Assembly (NCBI RefSeq): GCF_026127265.1
Contig: NZ_WWFG01000002.1
Span: forward strand, 1,116,001 to 1,180,000
Direction of reading: 5' to 3'
Origin: Nostoc sp. KVJ3
Lineage (GTDB): Bacteria; Cyanobacteriota; Cyanobacteriia; Cyanobacteriales; Nostocaceae
DNA: 64,000 nucleotides
A model generated the notes under the pieces. That model searched no databases and was not told where the DNA came from. It saw only the letters and a list, made by a program, of their open reading frames with translations. Positions 1 through 9,042 of the stretch are shown here, one piece after another; within the stretch, counting starts at the first letter, position 1, and every line of letters begins with the position of its first letter. A program made the translations under genes and the position numbers.

Positions 1-341
1 TGCTGTCGAGCAGTAATATCCCGACCAATATAGACAATATCTTCTAATCCTTTGGTTTTTTTCGGAATTACTGAACAAGAAAAAGAAATCAACCGCTTCT
101 CTCTAGTTTTAGTTCGACAAACTACTTCTATATTCTGGAAGCTTTTTTTAAAATAAGAATGTTGATAAATAGCTTCTATTAATATTTGGTCGTCGTCTAT
201 TATCATTGATATTGGTCGATCAATTAATTCTTCTTCAGTAAAACCAAGTAATTTTTGAGCAGCATTATTGACTCTTTTGATTTTTCCTAAATTACTGGTT
301 ACTAATAAAGCATCTGGCATTAAAGTAATCACTTGTTCCAT
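1..341 (-). CDS. PAS-domain signalling protein, N-terminal part (cut by window edge)
   Basis: Reading leftward from an ATG at 341, about 113 codons stay open to the window edge. The translation has a PAS fold pattern: PDALLVT, then RVNNAAQKLLGFTEEEL, and it closes with IVYIGRDIT, the usual PAS end before the next sensor or kinase domain. PAS domains sense ligands, redox state or light in sensor kinases and diguanylate cyclases. The output domain lies outside the window. The frame is open upstream of 341 for only seven more codons (from a TTG) before a TAA, so the gene starts abruptly in the PAS domain. It could be a 5'-truncated copy, but a short protein starting here is equally possible. Confidence 0.6.
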   Translation of the reverse strand, partial: MEQVITLMPDALLVTSNLGKIKRVNNAAQKLLGFTEEELIDRPISMIIDDDQILIEAIYQHSYFKKSFQNIEVVCRTKTREKRLISFSCSVIPKKTKGLEDIVYIGRDITARQ

Positions 342-977
342 GTATTTTTTAGATAAAATCAAAGCATCATATTAGAGATTATTTTCATAAACTTGTTGTA
401 CTGTTTTTGCTTGATAACAAGTTGAGCGCTAACATATTCAATCAAAATGATTTATTTATTTTTAAACTTATTCTCATGCTGTTTGATTTACCACTACTGA
501 TGGATAATTATCTCAGGTATTGGTTCAAATTTTTGCTCAATATACAAGTCTGTAGGCTCATAATTTGTAGAACTTGTTAATACTCAGCTTTTTACTGATA
601 TTAATATTAATTGGTCAAATATAAAATTTTTATGCTTTAACTCGGTGTAGTTGAGCAAAAATGACTACAATCCTTCTTTTGGAGGATTGACAATTGAATA
701 AAAGCCTGAATGTTATCATCAGCTTATACTCAATAAAATGGTTTGTAAGCGATCGCTATTTTAACAAAACTTTTCTGCGTTAACCTAACCCCCAATCCCT
801 TCTCTGCAAGGGAATGAGAGTAAGATGTATATGAAAAGCACCACATTGGCTAAGGTATAAAATATTGCCTTGCCTTGCTTGTTCAAAAAGTAAACTTTGA
901 TCGGATGTAAAATCGCACTGCGATCGCCTAAAATTTAATGTTGATAAAGTCGTATTTATAAACTTAGTCAAAACCCA
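342..977. other. Intergenic region without a supported gene
   Basis: This A/T-rich stretch of 636 bases separates the leftward PAS gene from the rightward ATPase gene, so both promoters should lie here. It contains two HIP1-related GCGATCGC sites and no coding region, RNA gene or clear promoter I can defend. A leftward open frame near 780-1019 overlaps the ATPase start, has no family resemblance and is not called. Confidence 0.5.
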
Positions 978-2321
978 ATGAATCACCAGCGTGCGAATAC
1001 TCTCAAAGCTGCATTTCAAGTTTGTAATGTTGAACCGCTAGAGGGTGAAGAGATGGAGCGCTACTATGTTGATTTATCAGCAGTTCGCAAAACTTCAGCA
1101 ATTGAAGAAGTTAGTCAAATTTTAGACTTTCAAGAACCCACAGATTTCCGCACAATTTTGTTTACCGGACATCGCGGCTGTGGCAAAAGTACGGAGTTAA
1201 AACGCATTCAGAAGCAATGGGAAAAACAATACCACGTAATTTATTTGGAAGTTAACGAAGAAACCGATATTAATGATGCTCGTTATACAGACTTATATTT
1301 AATTGTCATCAAACAAGTAGAATTTGAGTTGCGTAAGTTAGGTTTAAAATTTGATGCTCAACTTTTGGAAAACTTTGAATCTTGGTTTAAAGATATTACG
1401 AAAGAAACCGAGGAAACTGTGGAAAAATCTGTCAGTATTCAGGGAGAAGCGACTCTCAAACCAGAGGCTCCATTTATTGCGAAATTGATGGTCAAATTAC
1501 TGGCACAAATTAAAGGATCTGATAAACAAAAAACTACCATTCGCCAAACTTTAGAAAAAGACTTATCACGTCTGAAGGCAGATATTAACCTTTTATTGGG
1601 AGATGCTTACGTTAAACTCCGAAAAAAATTCCCTCAATATAAGGGTTTATTGATTATTTTTGACAACATGGATCGTGTACCACCGACGATTGCAGAACAT
1701 TTATTTTTTGATTATGCGCCTCAATTACAAGAACTAGATTGCACGATAATTTATACAGTGCCAATTTCTGTACTTTGTTCGCCTAAAAACCCACTCAATC
1801 AGTTTGATGGGAATCCTCATATTGTGCCAATGGTGAATATTTATGAATTGGAACGCGATCGCTGCGATTTAAACTACAATCAAACGGGACTAGAAGCAGT
1901 TGCTAGCCTCATTGAAAAGCGGGTAGATATTGATGCTATATTTGAATCTGGCCAGGAATTGCTAGATTTAGCAAAAGCCAGTGGAGGACATGTCCGCCAA
2001 TTAATGCAGATGATACAGACTGCTTGCTTAACTGCTAGCACTCGCAAACATCCTAAAATTATTGCCGAAGATATTATCTATGCTGTGAAACAACAGCAAT
2101 TTAATTTTGAAAGGTTTATTCCTGAAGAACATTATGCGTTTTTAGCCCAAGTTTGTATAACCAAAAATGTCAGCAAAGATGATATCGGTCAGTTAATGCT
2201 GTTTAACACTTCAGTTTTGGAATACAACGGCAATAAACGGTGGAATTACCCCAATCCAGTGGTGAAGCAAAATGAATTCTTCCAGAAAGCCATCAAATCC
2301 GCACTCGCCGCGCAACCTTAG
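978..2321 (+). CDS. AAA-like P-loop ATPase, partner of the TPR protein
   Basis: This 447-residue protein has a clear Walker A motif GHRGCGKST at about residues 64-72 and a Walker B strand LLIIFDNMD at about 223-231. A candidate sensor/winged-helix region follows (SGGHVRQLMQMIQ near 335). The layout resembles STAND/AAA ATPases that act as signal-driven switches in bacterial conflict and regulatory systems; that role is inference. The stop overlaps the next gene by 50 bp, so the ATPase and the TPR protein are very probably co-translated and work together, the TPR protein recognising a partner. The start ATG at 978 is taken because the fold begins soon after it. Confidence 0.75.
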   Translation: MNHQRANTLKAAFQVCNVEPLEGEEMERYYVDLSAVRKTSAIEEVSQILDFQEPTDFRTILFTGHRGCGKSTELKRIQKQWEKQYHVIYLEVNEETDINDARYTDLYLIVIKQVEFELRKLGLKFDAQLLENFESWFKDITKETEETVEKSVSIQGEATLKPEAPFIAKLMVKLLAQIKGSDKQKTTIRQTLEKDLSRLKADINLLLGDAYVKLRKKFPQYKGLLIIFDNMDRVPPTIAEHLFFDYAPQLQELDCTIIYTVPISVLCSPKNPLNQFDGNPHIVPMVNIYELERDRCDLNYNQTGLEAVASLIEKRVDIDAIFESGQELLDLAKASGGHVRQLMQMIQTACLTASTRKHPKIIAEDIIYAVKQQQFNFERFIPEEHYAFLAQVCITKNVSKDDIGQLMLFNTSVLEYNGNKRWNYPNPVVKQNEFFQKAIKSALAAQP

Positions 2322-4449
2322 TTTAGAAATAGGGGCATTTATCGCGCTTAATCAAGATATATTTGCTCAATTAATCACCTTTGTAGACTTTGCAGAAAAA
2401 TTTACGATTGGTTTTGTAGAAATTAATTTTTACCCAGATGCAGAAATATTAGTTGAGGCGTTAAAGACAAATCCTGAGTGTCGGGATATTCAGTTTGTTA
2501 GTCTGAATTTTTCTGATGAAAATTTGCGATTTCTCAGGGATGAAATTGTCAAGATATTACCAACGATTGAAATAGAACCTAACAAAAAATTAGTCTTGAT
2601 TGTACAAGGGTTAGAAAAGTCTATTGGCGTTCATGGAGACTATCCGCCAGTTTTACAAGACCTCAACTTTGTTAGAGATGCTTATAAAAGAACTGTTCCT
2701 TATCCGATTCTGTTTATTTTACCAGATTATGCCCTGACTCGGTTAGCCAAATTTGCTCCTGATTTTTGGGCTTGGCAATCGGGGATGTTTCGGTTTCAAA
2801 CACCTCAAATTACTAAAGATCATGCGATTAATGAAGCTCAAAATACTGAGAGAATTATAGACAGATTAGAACCTCCAGAAAAACAAGAGCGGATCGATTT
2901 ATTACACCGCCTGTTAATGGAATATAAACCTACTGGACATCAGGCGGTAGGAGAAAACCTTCGCAACTGTAGTAATATTTTGCATCAGTTAGGAGTTGCT
3001 TATCTGAGTAAGAAAGAACCTATCAAAGCTAGAGAATATTTAGAAGAAGCGGAAAAAATAGCTCATGAGTTTACAGATTCTACTTTCTATGCTGAAGTCC
3101 TCAACACATTAGGAGATTCTTATCGGCTGCAAAGGCAATTTGATACAGCGATCGTTTATTATCAAAAATCTTTAAGTATTTCACAGCAACTTCAGAATCC
3201 TCACGGCGAAATTGCTACTTTGTTTAAACTAGGGAATATTTATCTAGACTTGAGACAATTTACACAGGCGACAACTTTCTATCAACAGCGTCTAGAAATT
3301 GAACAACAAATAGGCGATCGCTATGAACAAGCTGGCACATACCACCAGTTGGGAAGAGTTGCCCAAGATTTGCGTGAATTTGAGGAGGCGCGGCGCAATT
3401 ACCAACAAGCTTTGGCGATCAAAATCGAATTTGGCGATCGCTATTCTCAAGCTGCGACATACCACCAGTTGGGAAGAGTTGCCCAAGATTTGCGTGAATT
3501 TGAGGAGGCGCGGCGCAATTACCAACAAGCTTTGGCTATCTATATCGAATTTGGCGATCGCTATGAACAAGCTGGCACATACCACGAGTTGGGAAGAGTT
3601 GCCCAAGATTTGCGTGAATTTGAGGAGGCGCGGCGCAATTACCAACAAGCTTTGGCGATCAAAATCGAATTTGGCGATCGCTATTCTCAAGCTGCGACAT
3701 ACCACCAGTTGGGAATGGTTGCCCAAGATTTGCGTGAATTTGAGGAGGCGCGGCGCAATTACCAACAAGCTTTGGCGATCAAAATCGAATTTGGCGATCG
3801 CTATTCTCAAGCTGGCACATACCACCAGTTGGGAACAGTTGCCCAAGATTTGCGTGAATTTGAAGAGGCGCGGCGCAATTACCAACAAGCTTTGGCTATC
3901 TATATCGAATTTGGCGATCGCTATTCTCAAGCTGCGACATACCACGAGTTGGGAAGAGTTGCCCAAAATTTGCGTGAATTTGAGGAGGCGCGGCGCAATT
4001 ACCAACAAGCTTTGGCTATCGATATCGAATTTGGCGATCGCTATTCTTCTGCTAGCACATACCACCAGTTGGGAAGAGTTGCCCAAGATTTGCGTGAATT
4101 TGAGGAGGCGCGGCGCAATTACCAACAAGCTTTGGCGATCAAAATCGAATTTGGCGATCGCTATTCTCAAGCTGGCACATACCACCAGTTGGGAAGAGTT
4201 GCCCAAGATTTGCGTGAATTTGAGGAGGCGCGACGCAATTACCAACAAGCTTTGGCTATCGATATCGAATTTGGCGATCGCTATTCCCAAGCCAGCACCT
4301 ACCACTGTTTAGGAGCGCTTGCAGAAGCAGAAGAAAACTACGCAGAGGCGAGGGTTCATTTGCAGACAGCGTTCGAGATATATGTTGAATATAAGGATGA
4401 ATATTGGGGAGCGATCGCACGGGAGGCGTTAGAGAGATTACCAGAGTGA
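2272..4449 (+). CDS. TPR-repeat protein with a degenerate ATPase-like N-terminus
   Basis: This 725-residue protein has two parts. Residues 1-190 look like a P-loop-type fold without a Walker A motif (strands LVLIVQG and PILFILPD), as often seen in partners of STAND ATPases. From about residue 220 to the end it is tetratricopeptide repeats. The first TPRs are diverged; residues about 345-678 are eight near-identical 40-residue units (GDRYSQAATYHQLGRVAQDL and so on) encoded by a 120-bp DNA tandem repeat. TPR superhelices bind peptides or proteins. The gene overlaps the upstream ATPase by 50 bp. Because 120 is a multiple of three, all frames through the repeat can stay open; the long frames on both strands at 3292-4312 are shadows. 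Confidence 0.8.
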   Translation: MNSSRKPSNPHSPRNLSLEIGAFIALNQDIFAQLITFVDFAEKFTIGFVEINFYPDAEILVEALKTNPECRDIQFVSLNFSDENLRFLRDEIVKILPTIEIEPNKKLVLIVQGLEKSIGVHGDYPPVLQDLNFVRDAYKRTVPYPILFILPDYALTRLAKFAPDFWAWQSGMFRFQTPQITKDHAINEAQNTERIIDRLEPPEKQERIDLLHRLLMEYKPTGHQAVGENLRNCSNILHQLGVAYLSKKEPIKAREYLEEAEKIAHEFTDSTFYAEVLNTLGDSYRLQRQFDTAIVYYQKSLSISQQLQNPHGEIATLFKLGNIYLDLRQFTQATTFYQQRLEIEQQIGDRYEQAGTYHQLGRVAQDLREFEEARRNYQQALAIKIEFGDRYSQAATYHQLGRVAQDLREFEEARRNYQQALAIYIEFGDRYEQAGTYHELGRVAQDLREFEEARRNYQQALAIKIEFGDRYSQAATYHQLGMVAQDLREFEEARRNYQQALAIKIEFGDRYSQAGTYHQLGTVAQDLREFEEARRNYQQALAIYIEFGDRYSQAATYHELGRVAQNLREFEEARRNYQQALAIDIEFGDRYSSASTYHQLGRVAQDLREFEEARRNYQQALAIKIEFGDRYSQAGTYHQLGRVAQDLREFEEARRNYQQALAIDIEFGDRYSQASTYHCLGALAEAEENYAEARVHLQTAFEIYVEYKDEYWGAIAREALERLPE
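3301..4305 (+). repeat. Tandem 120-bp repeat, eight full units plus a partial one
   Basis: Eight units of exactly 120 bp start at 3301, 3421, 3541, 3661, 3781, 3901, 4021 and 4141, and a partial unit follows. The second half of each unit, about 60 bp from gttgcccaagatttgcgtga onward, is nearly invariant. Variation is confined to a few codons (KIEF/YIEF/DIEF; QAAT/QAGT/SAST). Each unit carries one GGCGATCGC site. Near-identity at silent positions points to recent expansion or gene conversion, so copy number probably varies between strains. Confidence 0.95.
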
Positions 4450-4532
4450 TGGGGTGATGTCAAATAGTTATATTTATATGCTCATAAGATAAGATTGCCG
4501 TATCGGTCAAGTAGTTGCCAAGGTAACAATTT

Positions 4533-5153
4533 ATGACTCAAGCCATACCAAAAATAGTAACCTTTGAAGATTTTACAGCGTGGCGGCCCGAAGGCGGAAG
4601 ATACGAATTACATGATGGCGTGATTGTTGAAATGGCACAACCAGTCGGAGATCATGAGGATATTGTTGGGTTTTTAGCTGAAAAAATTACTGTTGAGTAT
4701 GTTCGCAATGGTCTACCTTATTCAATTCCAAAAACAGCATTAGTCCAATCTGCTAGTAGCCAGTCTTGCTATTCTCCAGACTTGCTATTACTCAACCGCC
4801 CTGCTTTAAAATTAGAACCACTTTGGCAGAAATATTCCACGGTTAAATTTGCCGATTCGATCCCTTTAGTGATTGAAGTTGTTAGTACTAACTGGCGGGA
4901 TGATTATCATAAAAAGCTAGGTGAATATGAACAGATAGGGATAAAAGAATATTGGATTGTTGATTATTTGGCTATCGGTGGTAAAAAGTTTATCGGTAAT
5001 CCTAAACAACCCACTATCTCTGTTTACCAATTAGTTGACGGTGAATACCAAGTTACTCAATTTAGAGGCGATGAACGCATCGTCTCGCCTACTTTCCCAG
5101 AGTTAGATTTAACAGCCGAACAGATTTTTCAAGCTGGTGCATACCCTGCATAG
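4533..5153 (+). CDS. Uma2-family putative endonuclease (DUF820)
   Basis: This 206-residue protein fits the cyanobacteria-expanded Uma2/DUF820 family, which has a PD-(D/E)XK nuclease-like fold. Visible hallmarks are the N-terminal FEDFTAWRPEGGRYELHDG, the central YSPDLLLL, and PLVIEVVSTNW with YHKKLGEYEQIGIKEYWIVD, which carry the acidic catalytic residues and the following lysine. The family is usually present in dozens of copies in such genomes, and its biological role is unsettled. It stands alone after the TPR gene with an 83-bp gap. Confidence 0.85.
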   Translation: MTQAIPKIVTFEDFTAWRPEGGRYELHDGVIVEMAQPVGDHEDIVGFLAEKITVEYVRNGLPYSIPKTALVQSASSQSCYSPDLLLLNRPALKLEPLWQKYSTVKFADSIPLVIEVVSTNWRDDYHKKLGEYEQIGIKEYWIVDYLAIGGKKFIGNPKQPTISVYQLVDGEYQVTQFRGDERIVSPTFPELDLTAEQIFQAGAYPA

Positions 5154-5186
5154 TTATTTAAATAAACGCGATCGCACTTACCGACA

Positions 5187-5546
5187 ATGCAAATTACCCA
5201 AAGTCTCCACACAGCAATTCTCGTAACTGACTTAGAACGCTCTGAACAATTTTATGGCAAAGTATTGGGACTATCTAAAATAGATCGTTCCCTAAAATAC
5301 GCTGGTGCATGGTATCAAGTCGGCAACTATCAAATTCACCTGATAGTTGCACCTACTGTCCCCACCGAAAACCCTAACGAAAAATGGGGACGCAACCCCC
5401 ATGTCGCTTTCTCAGTTGCTAACTTGGACGCTGCCAAACAAGAGTTACTCAATCACAATTATCCCATTCAACCCAGCGCTTCTGGTCGCCCTGCCTTATT
5501 CACTCAAGATCCTGATGGAAATATTATTGAGTTGAGTCAGCAGTGA
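5187..5546 (+). CDS. VOC/glyoxalase-like protein
   Basis: This 119-residue protein has the vicinal-oxygen-chelate fold pattern: HTAILVTDLERSEQFYGKVLGL at the start, a central HLIVAP strand, HVAFSVANLDAAK, and the closing FTQDPDGNIIELSQ. VOC proteins bind a metal and include glyoxalases, dioxygenases and antibiotic-binding proteins. The metal ligands seem present (His 8, His 51, His 73, Glu 115 by position), but the substrate cannot be told. The gene starts 33 bp after the Uma2 stop and may be read through from it. Confidence 0.85.
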   Translation: MQITQSLHTAILVTDLERSEQFYGKVLGLSKIDRSLKYAGAWYQVGNYQIHLIVAPTVPTENPNEKWGRNPHVAFSVANLDAAKQELLNHNYPIQPSASGRPALFTQDPDGNIIELSQQ

Positions 5547-5554
5547 GAGGATTA

Positions 5555-5706
5555 GAGGATGTCTGAAAAGTTTTTTTGTATACACCTAACACTTGGAGAT
5601 CCCCCTAAATCCCCCTTCAAAAGGGGGACTTTAAGACTCTTATTCCCCCCTTTTTAAGGGGGGTTAGGGGGGATCAACAAATATTTGATACTTTTCAGAC
5701 ATCCTC
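5555..5706. mobile_element. MITE-like element with perfect 16-bp terminal inverted repeats
   Basis: The 16-bp end gaggatgtctgaaaag (5555-5570) is perfectly inverted at 5691-5706, and TTA flanks both sides (5552-5554 and 5707-5709) like a 3-bp target duplication. The interior holds a second palindromic block of C-rich and G-rich runs (atccccctaaatccccc ... ggggggttaggggggat) that recurs at 48.8-48.95 kb. At 152 bp it has no coding capacity, so it is a non-autonomous element needing a transposase from elsewhere. It lies just downstream of the VOC gene and may end that transcript. Confidence 0.75.
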
Positions 5707-5748
5707 TTAGGGACAAAGAGAATAACTATGCCCAATGCCTAATGCCCA

Positions 5749-7065
5749 ATGAAAATAATTGCCTACTCTTACACCAATCCACTATTAGAATCTGCTCCCG
5801 ATCAAGCTGATTGGGGATGGGAAGTGGATCGGGTTTATGAAGATTTGGGTAAGCCAGAGTCCTTTGGACACGCTACGCGAACGCAATTACAACAATTATT
5901 TACCGATTGCGAAACTGAACCGGCAGATTATCTTTTGATTCGGCGATTGGAAGAATTAGGGGATACTGTAGAGGAAATTAGCGATCGCTTGCATCAACTC
6001 GAAGCGATGGGAGTAGCGATAATTGCCACTGAACAACCCTACACTTCGGAAAATTACCCTCTCGGTGCTGACTTGCTAAATTTGCTCAATGCAATCCAGC
6101 GTCAACAACGCAGTCGTCGCATCCGTCAAGGACACGCCCGTAATCGGCTTGAAGTTGCACCGCCACCCGGTAAAGTTCCCTACGGTTATCGCAGAGGTAA
6201 GGGACAATATACTATCGATCGCAGTACTTCACCAGTAGTCAAAGATTTTTTTGAACACTTTTTACTCTATGGTTCCCTACGCGGTTCAGTTCGTTATTTG
6301 GCGAAAAAATACAGTAAAAAAATCTCTGTAACCACAGGAAGACGCTGGTTGACTAATCCAGTTTATCGTGGCAATACAGCTTACCAAAATGGTGAAATTA
6401 TTTCCAATACCCACATTCCGATAATTTCTAAGGAAGAAGCAGCCCAAATTGACCGACTTTTACGCCGCAACAGCCGTTTACCATCCCGAACTGCTAGTGC
6501 TAGGCGTTCTTTAGCTGGGTTGGTTGTCTGTGCTGAGTGTCAGTCACATCTGACAGTTACCCGTGTCACCCAACGCAACCAAGATAAGGAGTATCTTTAT
6601 TTACGTTCTACTAGCTGTCCTCAACGCCCCAAGTGTAAGGCTATTCCCTACCAAGAGGTGTTGGAACATACAATTGAAACCGTTTGCCGTGATTTACCCT
6701 TAGCTGTAGCGGGGATGAATTTTCCGCAATTGGATGCAGTCAAGAATAGTTTAGGACAAGCGATCGCTCGTCAGCAAGAAATACTTGCTCAGTTACCCGC
6801 TTTAATTGAAACTGGAATTTTAGATGTTGAAACAGCAAAGCTAAGGGCTTACAAACTCCGCACAGAAATTTCTGCACTCGAAGCAAAGTTGGCGACTCTT
6901 CCTCCAGTTAACTTGCGTTCTGTTGCTCAAGCTGTTTCCATACCACAATTTTGGTTAGATTTGTCGGAAACAGAGCGACGATTTTACTTTCGAGAATTTA
7001 TCAGAAAAATTGAGATTAGTGTTGAGGATAAAGAATTAAAACTCCAAGTTATTTTTATTTTTTAA
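5749..7065 (+). CDS. Large serine-recombinase-like protein (XisF-like family)
   Basis: This 438-residue protein has a resolvase-like N-terminus with the family segment LLIRRLEELGDTVEEISDRL, a recombinase domain starting near GKVPYGYRRGKGQY (about 144-157), a zinc-ribbon region with CAECQ and CPQRPKC, and a C-terminal coiled segment ending FYFREFIRKIEI. Large serine recombinases move or invert DNA. The N-terminus reads IIAYSYTNP where active members have Y-x-R-V-S, so the nucleophilic serine is not evident and the enzyme may be inactive or atypical. Residues about 36-42 are an extra insert encoded by a dispersed DNA repeat. Confidence 0.75.
   Translation: MKIIAYSYTNPLLESAPDQADWGWEVDRVYEDLGKPESFGHATRTQLQQLFTDCETEPADYLLIRRLEELGDTVEEISDRLHQLEAMGVAIIATEQPYTSENYPLGADLLNLLNAIQRQQRSRRIRQGHARNRLEVAPPPGKVPYGYRRGKGQYTIDRSTSPVVKDFFEHFLLYGSLRGSVRYLAKKYSKKISVTTGRRWLTNPVYRGNTAYQNGEIISNTHIPIISKEEAAQIDRLLRRNSRLPSRTASARRSLAGLVVCAECQSHLTVTRVTQRNQDKEYLYLRSTSCPQRPKCKAIPYQEVLEHTIETVCRDLPLAVAGMNFPQLDAVKNSLGQAIARQQEILAQLPALIETGILDVETAKLRAYKLRTEISALEAKLATLPPVNLRSVAQAVSIPQFWLDLSETERRFYFREFIRKIEISVEDKELKLQVIFIF
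5853..5882 (+). repeat. Short dispersed repeat inserted in frame in the recombinase gene
   Basis: The segment agtcctttggacacgctacg and the following cgaacg match the style of the short dispersed repeats common in Nostoc-type genomes (ggacacgctacgcgaac, ggagacgctccgcgtagc). A related piece lies at 11767-11785. Here it adds about seven codons (P-E-S-F-G-H-A) between G-K and R-T-Q-L-Q without shifting the frame. Confidence 0.55.
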
Positions 7066-7109
7066 ATTAAAGGGACGTTTATAAATCATAAATCATATAT
7101 AAATCACCA

Positions 7110-7172
7110 GACGCGATAAATCGCCGTCTCTACGAAGGACTGATTCTTGTAAAGACGGCGATTTATCGCGTC
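7110..7172. repeat. Dispersed inverted repeat, perfect 20-bp arms
   Basis: The arm gacgcgataaatcgccgtct (7110-7129) is exactly inverted at 7153-7172 with a 23-nt loop. The same family occurs at 11603-11665 inside another small element, and both are followed or bounded by the sequence ccttaacc. It lies between convergent genes and could fold as a transcript end. It is a dispersed intergenic repeat rather than a gene. Confidence 0.8.
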
Positions 7173-7283
7173 TCTTTTATCGCGTCTCTTGCCTTAACCA
7201 TTGAAGGTGGGTTTTGTCTGTATAGCCGCGTTGCCCAAGCCGCGCACCGGAGGCATCATTCTATTTACCCTGACTGAAATTGA

Positions 7284-8453
7284 CTATTTCTGAGACGGTT
7301 GATCCTTAGTATACGCAACAGGTTTTGGCCCTGCATTCCGCACATTGATAATTTTATTGAGGATATCAAACCAAAAAGGCGCACCCATAGCAATAGCAAA
7401 ACCACTCACTATCCAACCGCAAATTAATTTAAAAACCTGTGAAATTCTGATGTAAACTCTATTCGATTTTGTCGTATCTAATAACTCAAACTGTTGATTA
7501 ATATTTTGCCATCCAATGGGTATAGAAGCATTTCCTAATAGTTTCTCAATCCCCCTTCTGGCTGCTTCATCATTGATATAATCGATTCGTTGACTTGCAC
7601 TTTGAGTAATGGTAGAGCGGATAACTGAATCCTCCGACAGTCTTTTAACTAAGTGAAATGTATCAGTATTGGTTAAAAAGGCAACTGATATTCCAATTAA
7701 AATAGCAACTCCTTTGGCATTGCGCTTATAAACACCGCTTGCTCGATCCATCGAGCGATCGAACCATGTTTCTACTTCATTTTTAAATTGATTCACTTCT
7801 TCTGTGAGATCGCCAATCTTTATCCTGCTACGTTCAGCAATTACACCAAGGCTCTTGATTAAACTATCAGGGACTTCATCAGGTAACTCATTATTCACAA
7901 AATCTCGAAATTTCTGGTCAATATCTCCATAAACTTCTTGAATTTTTGTGTAACTTGGACTCGTTGGATCGTTTATACCTTTTTTAAGTTCTTTATAAGA
8001 TGCTAATATCATGTGCAAGTTGGTTTTTGCTTCTTCACTAGGATGTTTCACATGATTGATTAGCTGGGGAATTTTTAAGGCATCTAATAAAGTAATTGCA
8101 AATGTTTCAGAAGGAAGATAAGAAGGGCCACTTTGTTTATCTAGTAATCGTTTATCAGGGTTTTTAGTAATTTCCCGGAAATGCTTTTCTAGTTTCCCCT
8201 TGGCTTGGTGATTTAATGTATTAATCAAAGGATCGTTATAAAGTTTCTGTACCAAGTCGATTGCATTAATAATATCCGATCTCTCACTTTCACTACCACC
8301 TGATAAAAGTAATTCAATTGAAGTTCTTAAATGTTTAGCTCTCCACTGTAATAATGTGGCGAGCAATTCCTGTATTTCAGAAGCTAGCAAGCTCAAAATC
8401 AAGTAAATAAAAACTAAGCCAAGTGCAATATCCACAACAACAGGTAAATTCAT
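7284..8453 (-). CDS. Membrane protein of unknown function
   Basis: I do not recognise this 389-residue protein. It begins with a strong membrane helix (ALGLVFIYLILSLLASEIQEL, about residues 10-30), then a long charged, mostly helical cytoplasmic or periplasmic region, a second membrane segment near 249-264 (GVAILIGISVAFLT) and a third near the C-terminus (ICGWIVSGFAIAMGAPFWFD, about 343-362). Similar N-termini occur in scattered proteins of cyanobacteria and other bacteria. The gene stands alone and converges on the recombinase gene. Confidence 0.7.
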   Translation of the reverse strand: MNLPVVVDIALGLVFIYLILSLLASEIQELLATLLQWRAKHLRTSIELLLSGGSESERSDIINAIDLVQKLYNDPLINTLNHQAKGKLEKHFREITKNPDKRLLDKQSGPSYLPSETFAITLLDALKIPQLINHVKHPSEEAKTNLHMILASYKELKKGINDPTSPSYTKIQEVYGDIDQKFRDFVNNELPDEVPDSLIKSLGVIAERSRIKIGDLTEEVNQFKNEVETWFDRSMDRASGVYKRNAKGVAILIGISVAFLTNTDTFHLVKRLSEDSVIRSTITQSASQRIDYINDEAARRGIEKLLGNASIPIGWQNINQQFELLDTTKSNRVYIRISQVFKLICGWIVSGFAIAMGAPFWFDILNKIINVRNAGPKPVAYTKDQPSQK

Positions 8454-9042
8454 TGATAGGCTCCAATCATTCTCTAGTGATTTTTGTAAAAATTCCTTTT
8501 ACAAGATTGTATAACACAGATGTTTTAATTGAATAATTGCTTAATTAAATTTAAAATGCCAAAACTTTTAGCAGTCTCCAGATTCCCGACTTCTTTAAGA
8601 AATTGGAAATCTGATTTTTTACGAATGATTTAGGATAGAAATAAACACTTCCAAAAGTTATGTTTAAAATTTTGAAGTGTTGAGTGTGTTACTGAAAAAA
8701 TGTAGCAATTAATTCGTGATTTCTTGAGTTATTTAACTGATAGCTAAGTAGATAAAAACTAAACTCAGCATCCGAACAAAAATAAAACACAAGTTAATCT
8801 ACGGATTAAATAGCAGGTAATAAATAATTTCTTAAATGTATTATTTGTATCATTTATCGGCGGATATGTTCTTTAAATAGCTAAGATAAACTTTTCAAAA
8901 AATAGCGCTAATTAGAGAAAGTTGAGTTAATCTTGGAAACTAGCAATTGTTAATAATATACGTTGCTACTGGATGGCAACATTGGAGATTCGCTCCGGTC
9001 TCTATGTAATCAAACCAGCAAGTAAAATGATTACCATAGAAT
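8454..9042. other. Intergenic region with one GU-rich hairpin
   Basis: These 589 A/T-rich bases separate two divergent genes, so they should hold both promoters. The only structure seen is at 8581-8611: gattcccgacttctt pairs with aagaaattggaaatc, the mismatches being compatible with G-U pairs. This resembles a dispersed hairpin of cyanobacterial genomes. No coding region is supported. Confidence 0.5.

Noticed and set aside
3292..4312. Long open frames on the opposite strand and in another forward frame across the TPR repeats
   Set aside because: A 120-bp repeat keeps any stop-free frame open for its whole length; the products are repeated nonsense and the TPR frame is clearly the coding one.
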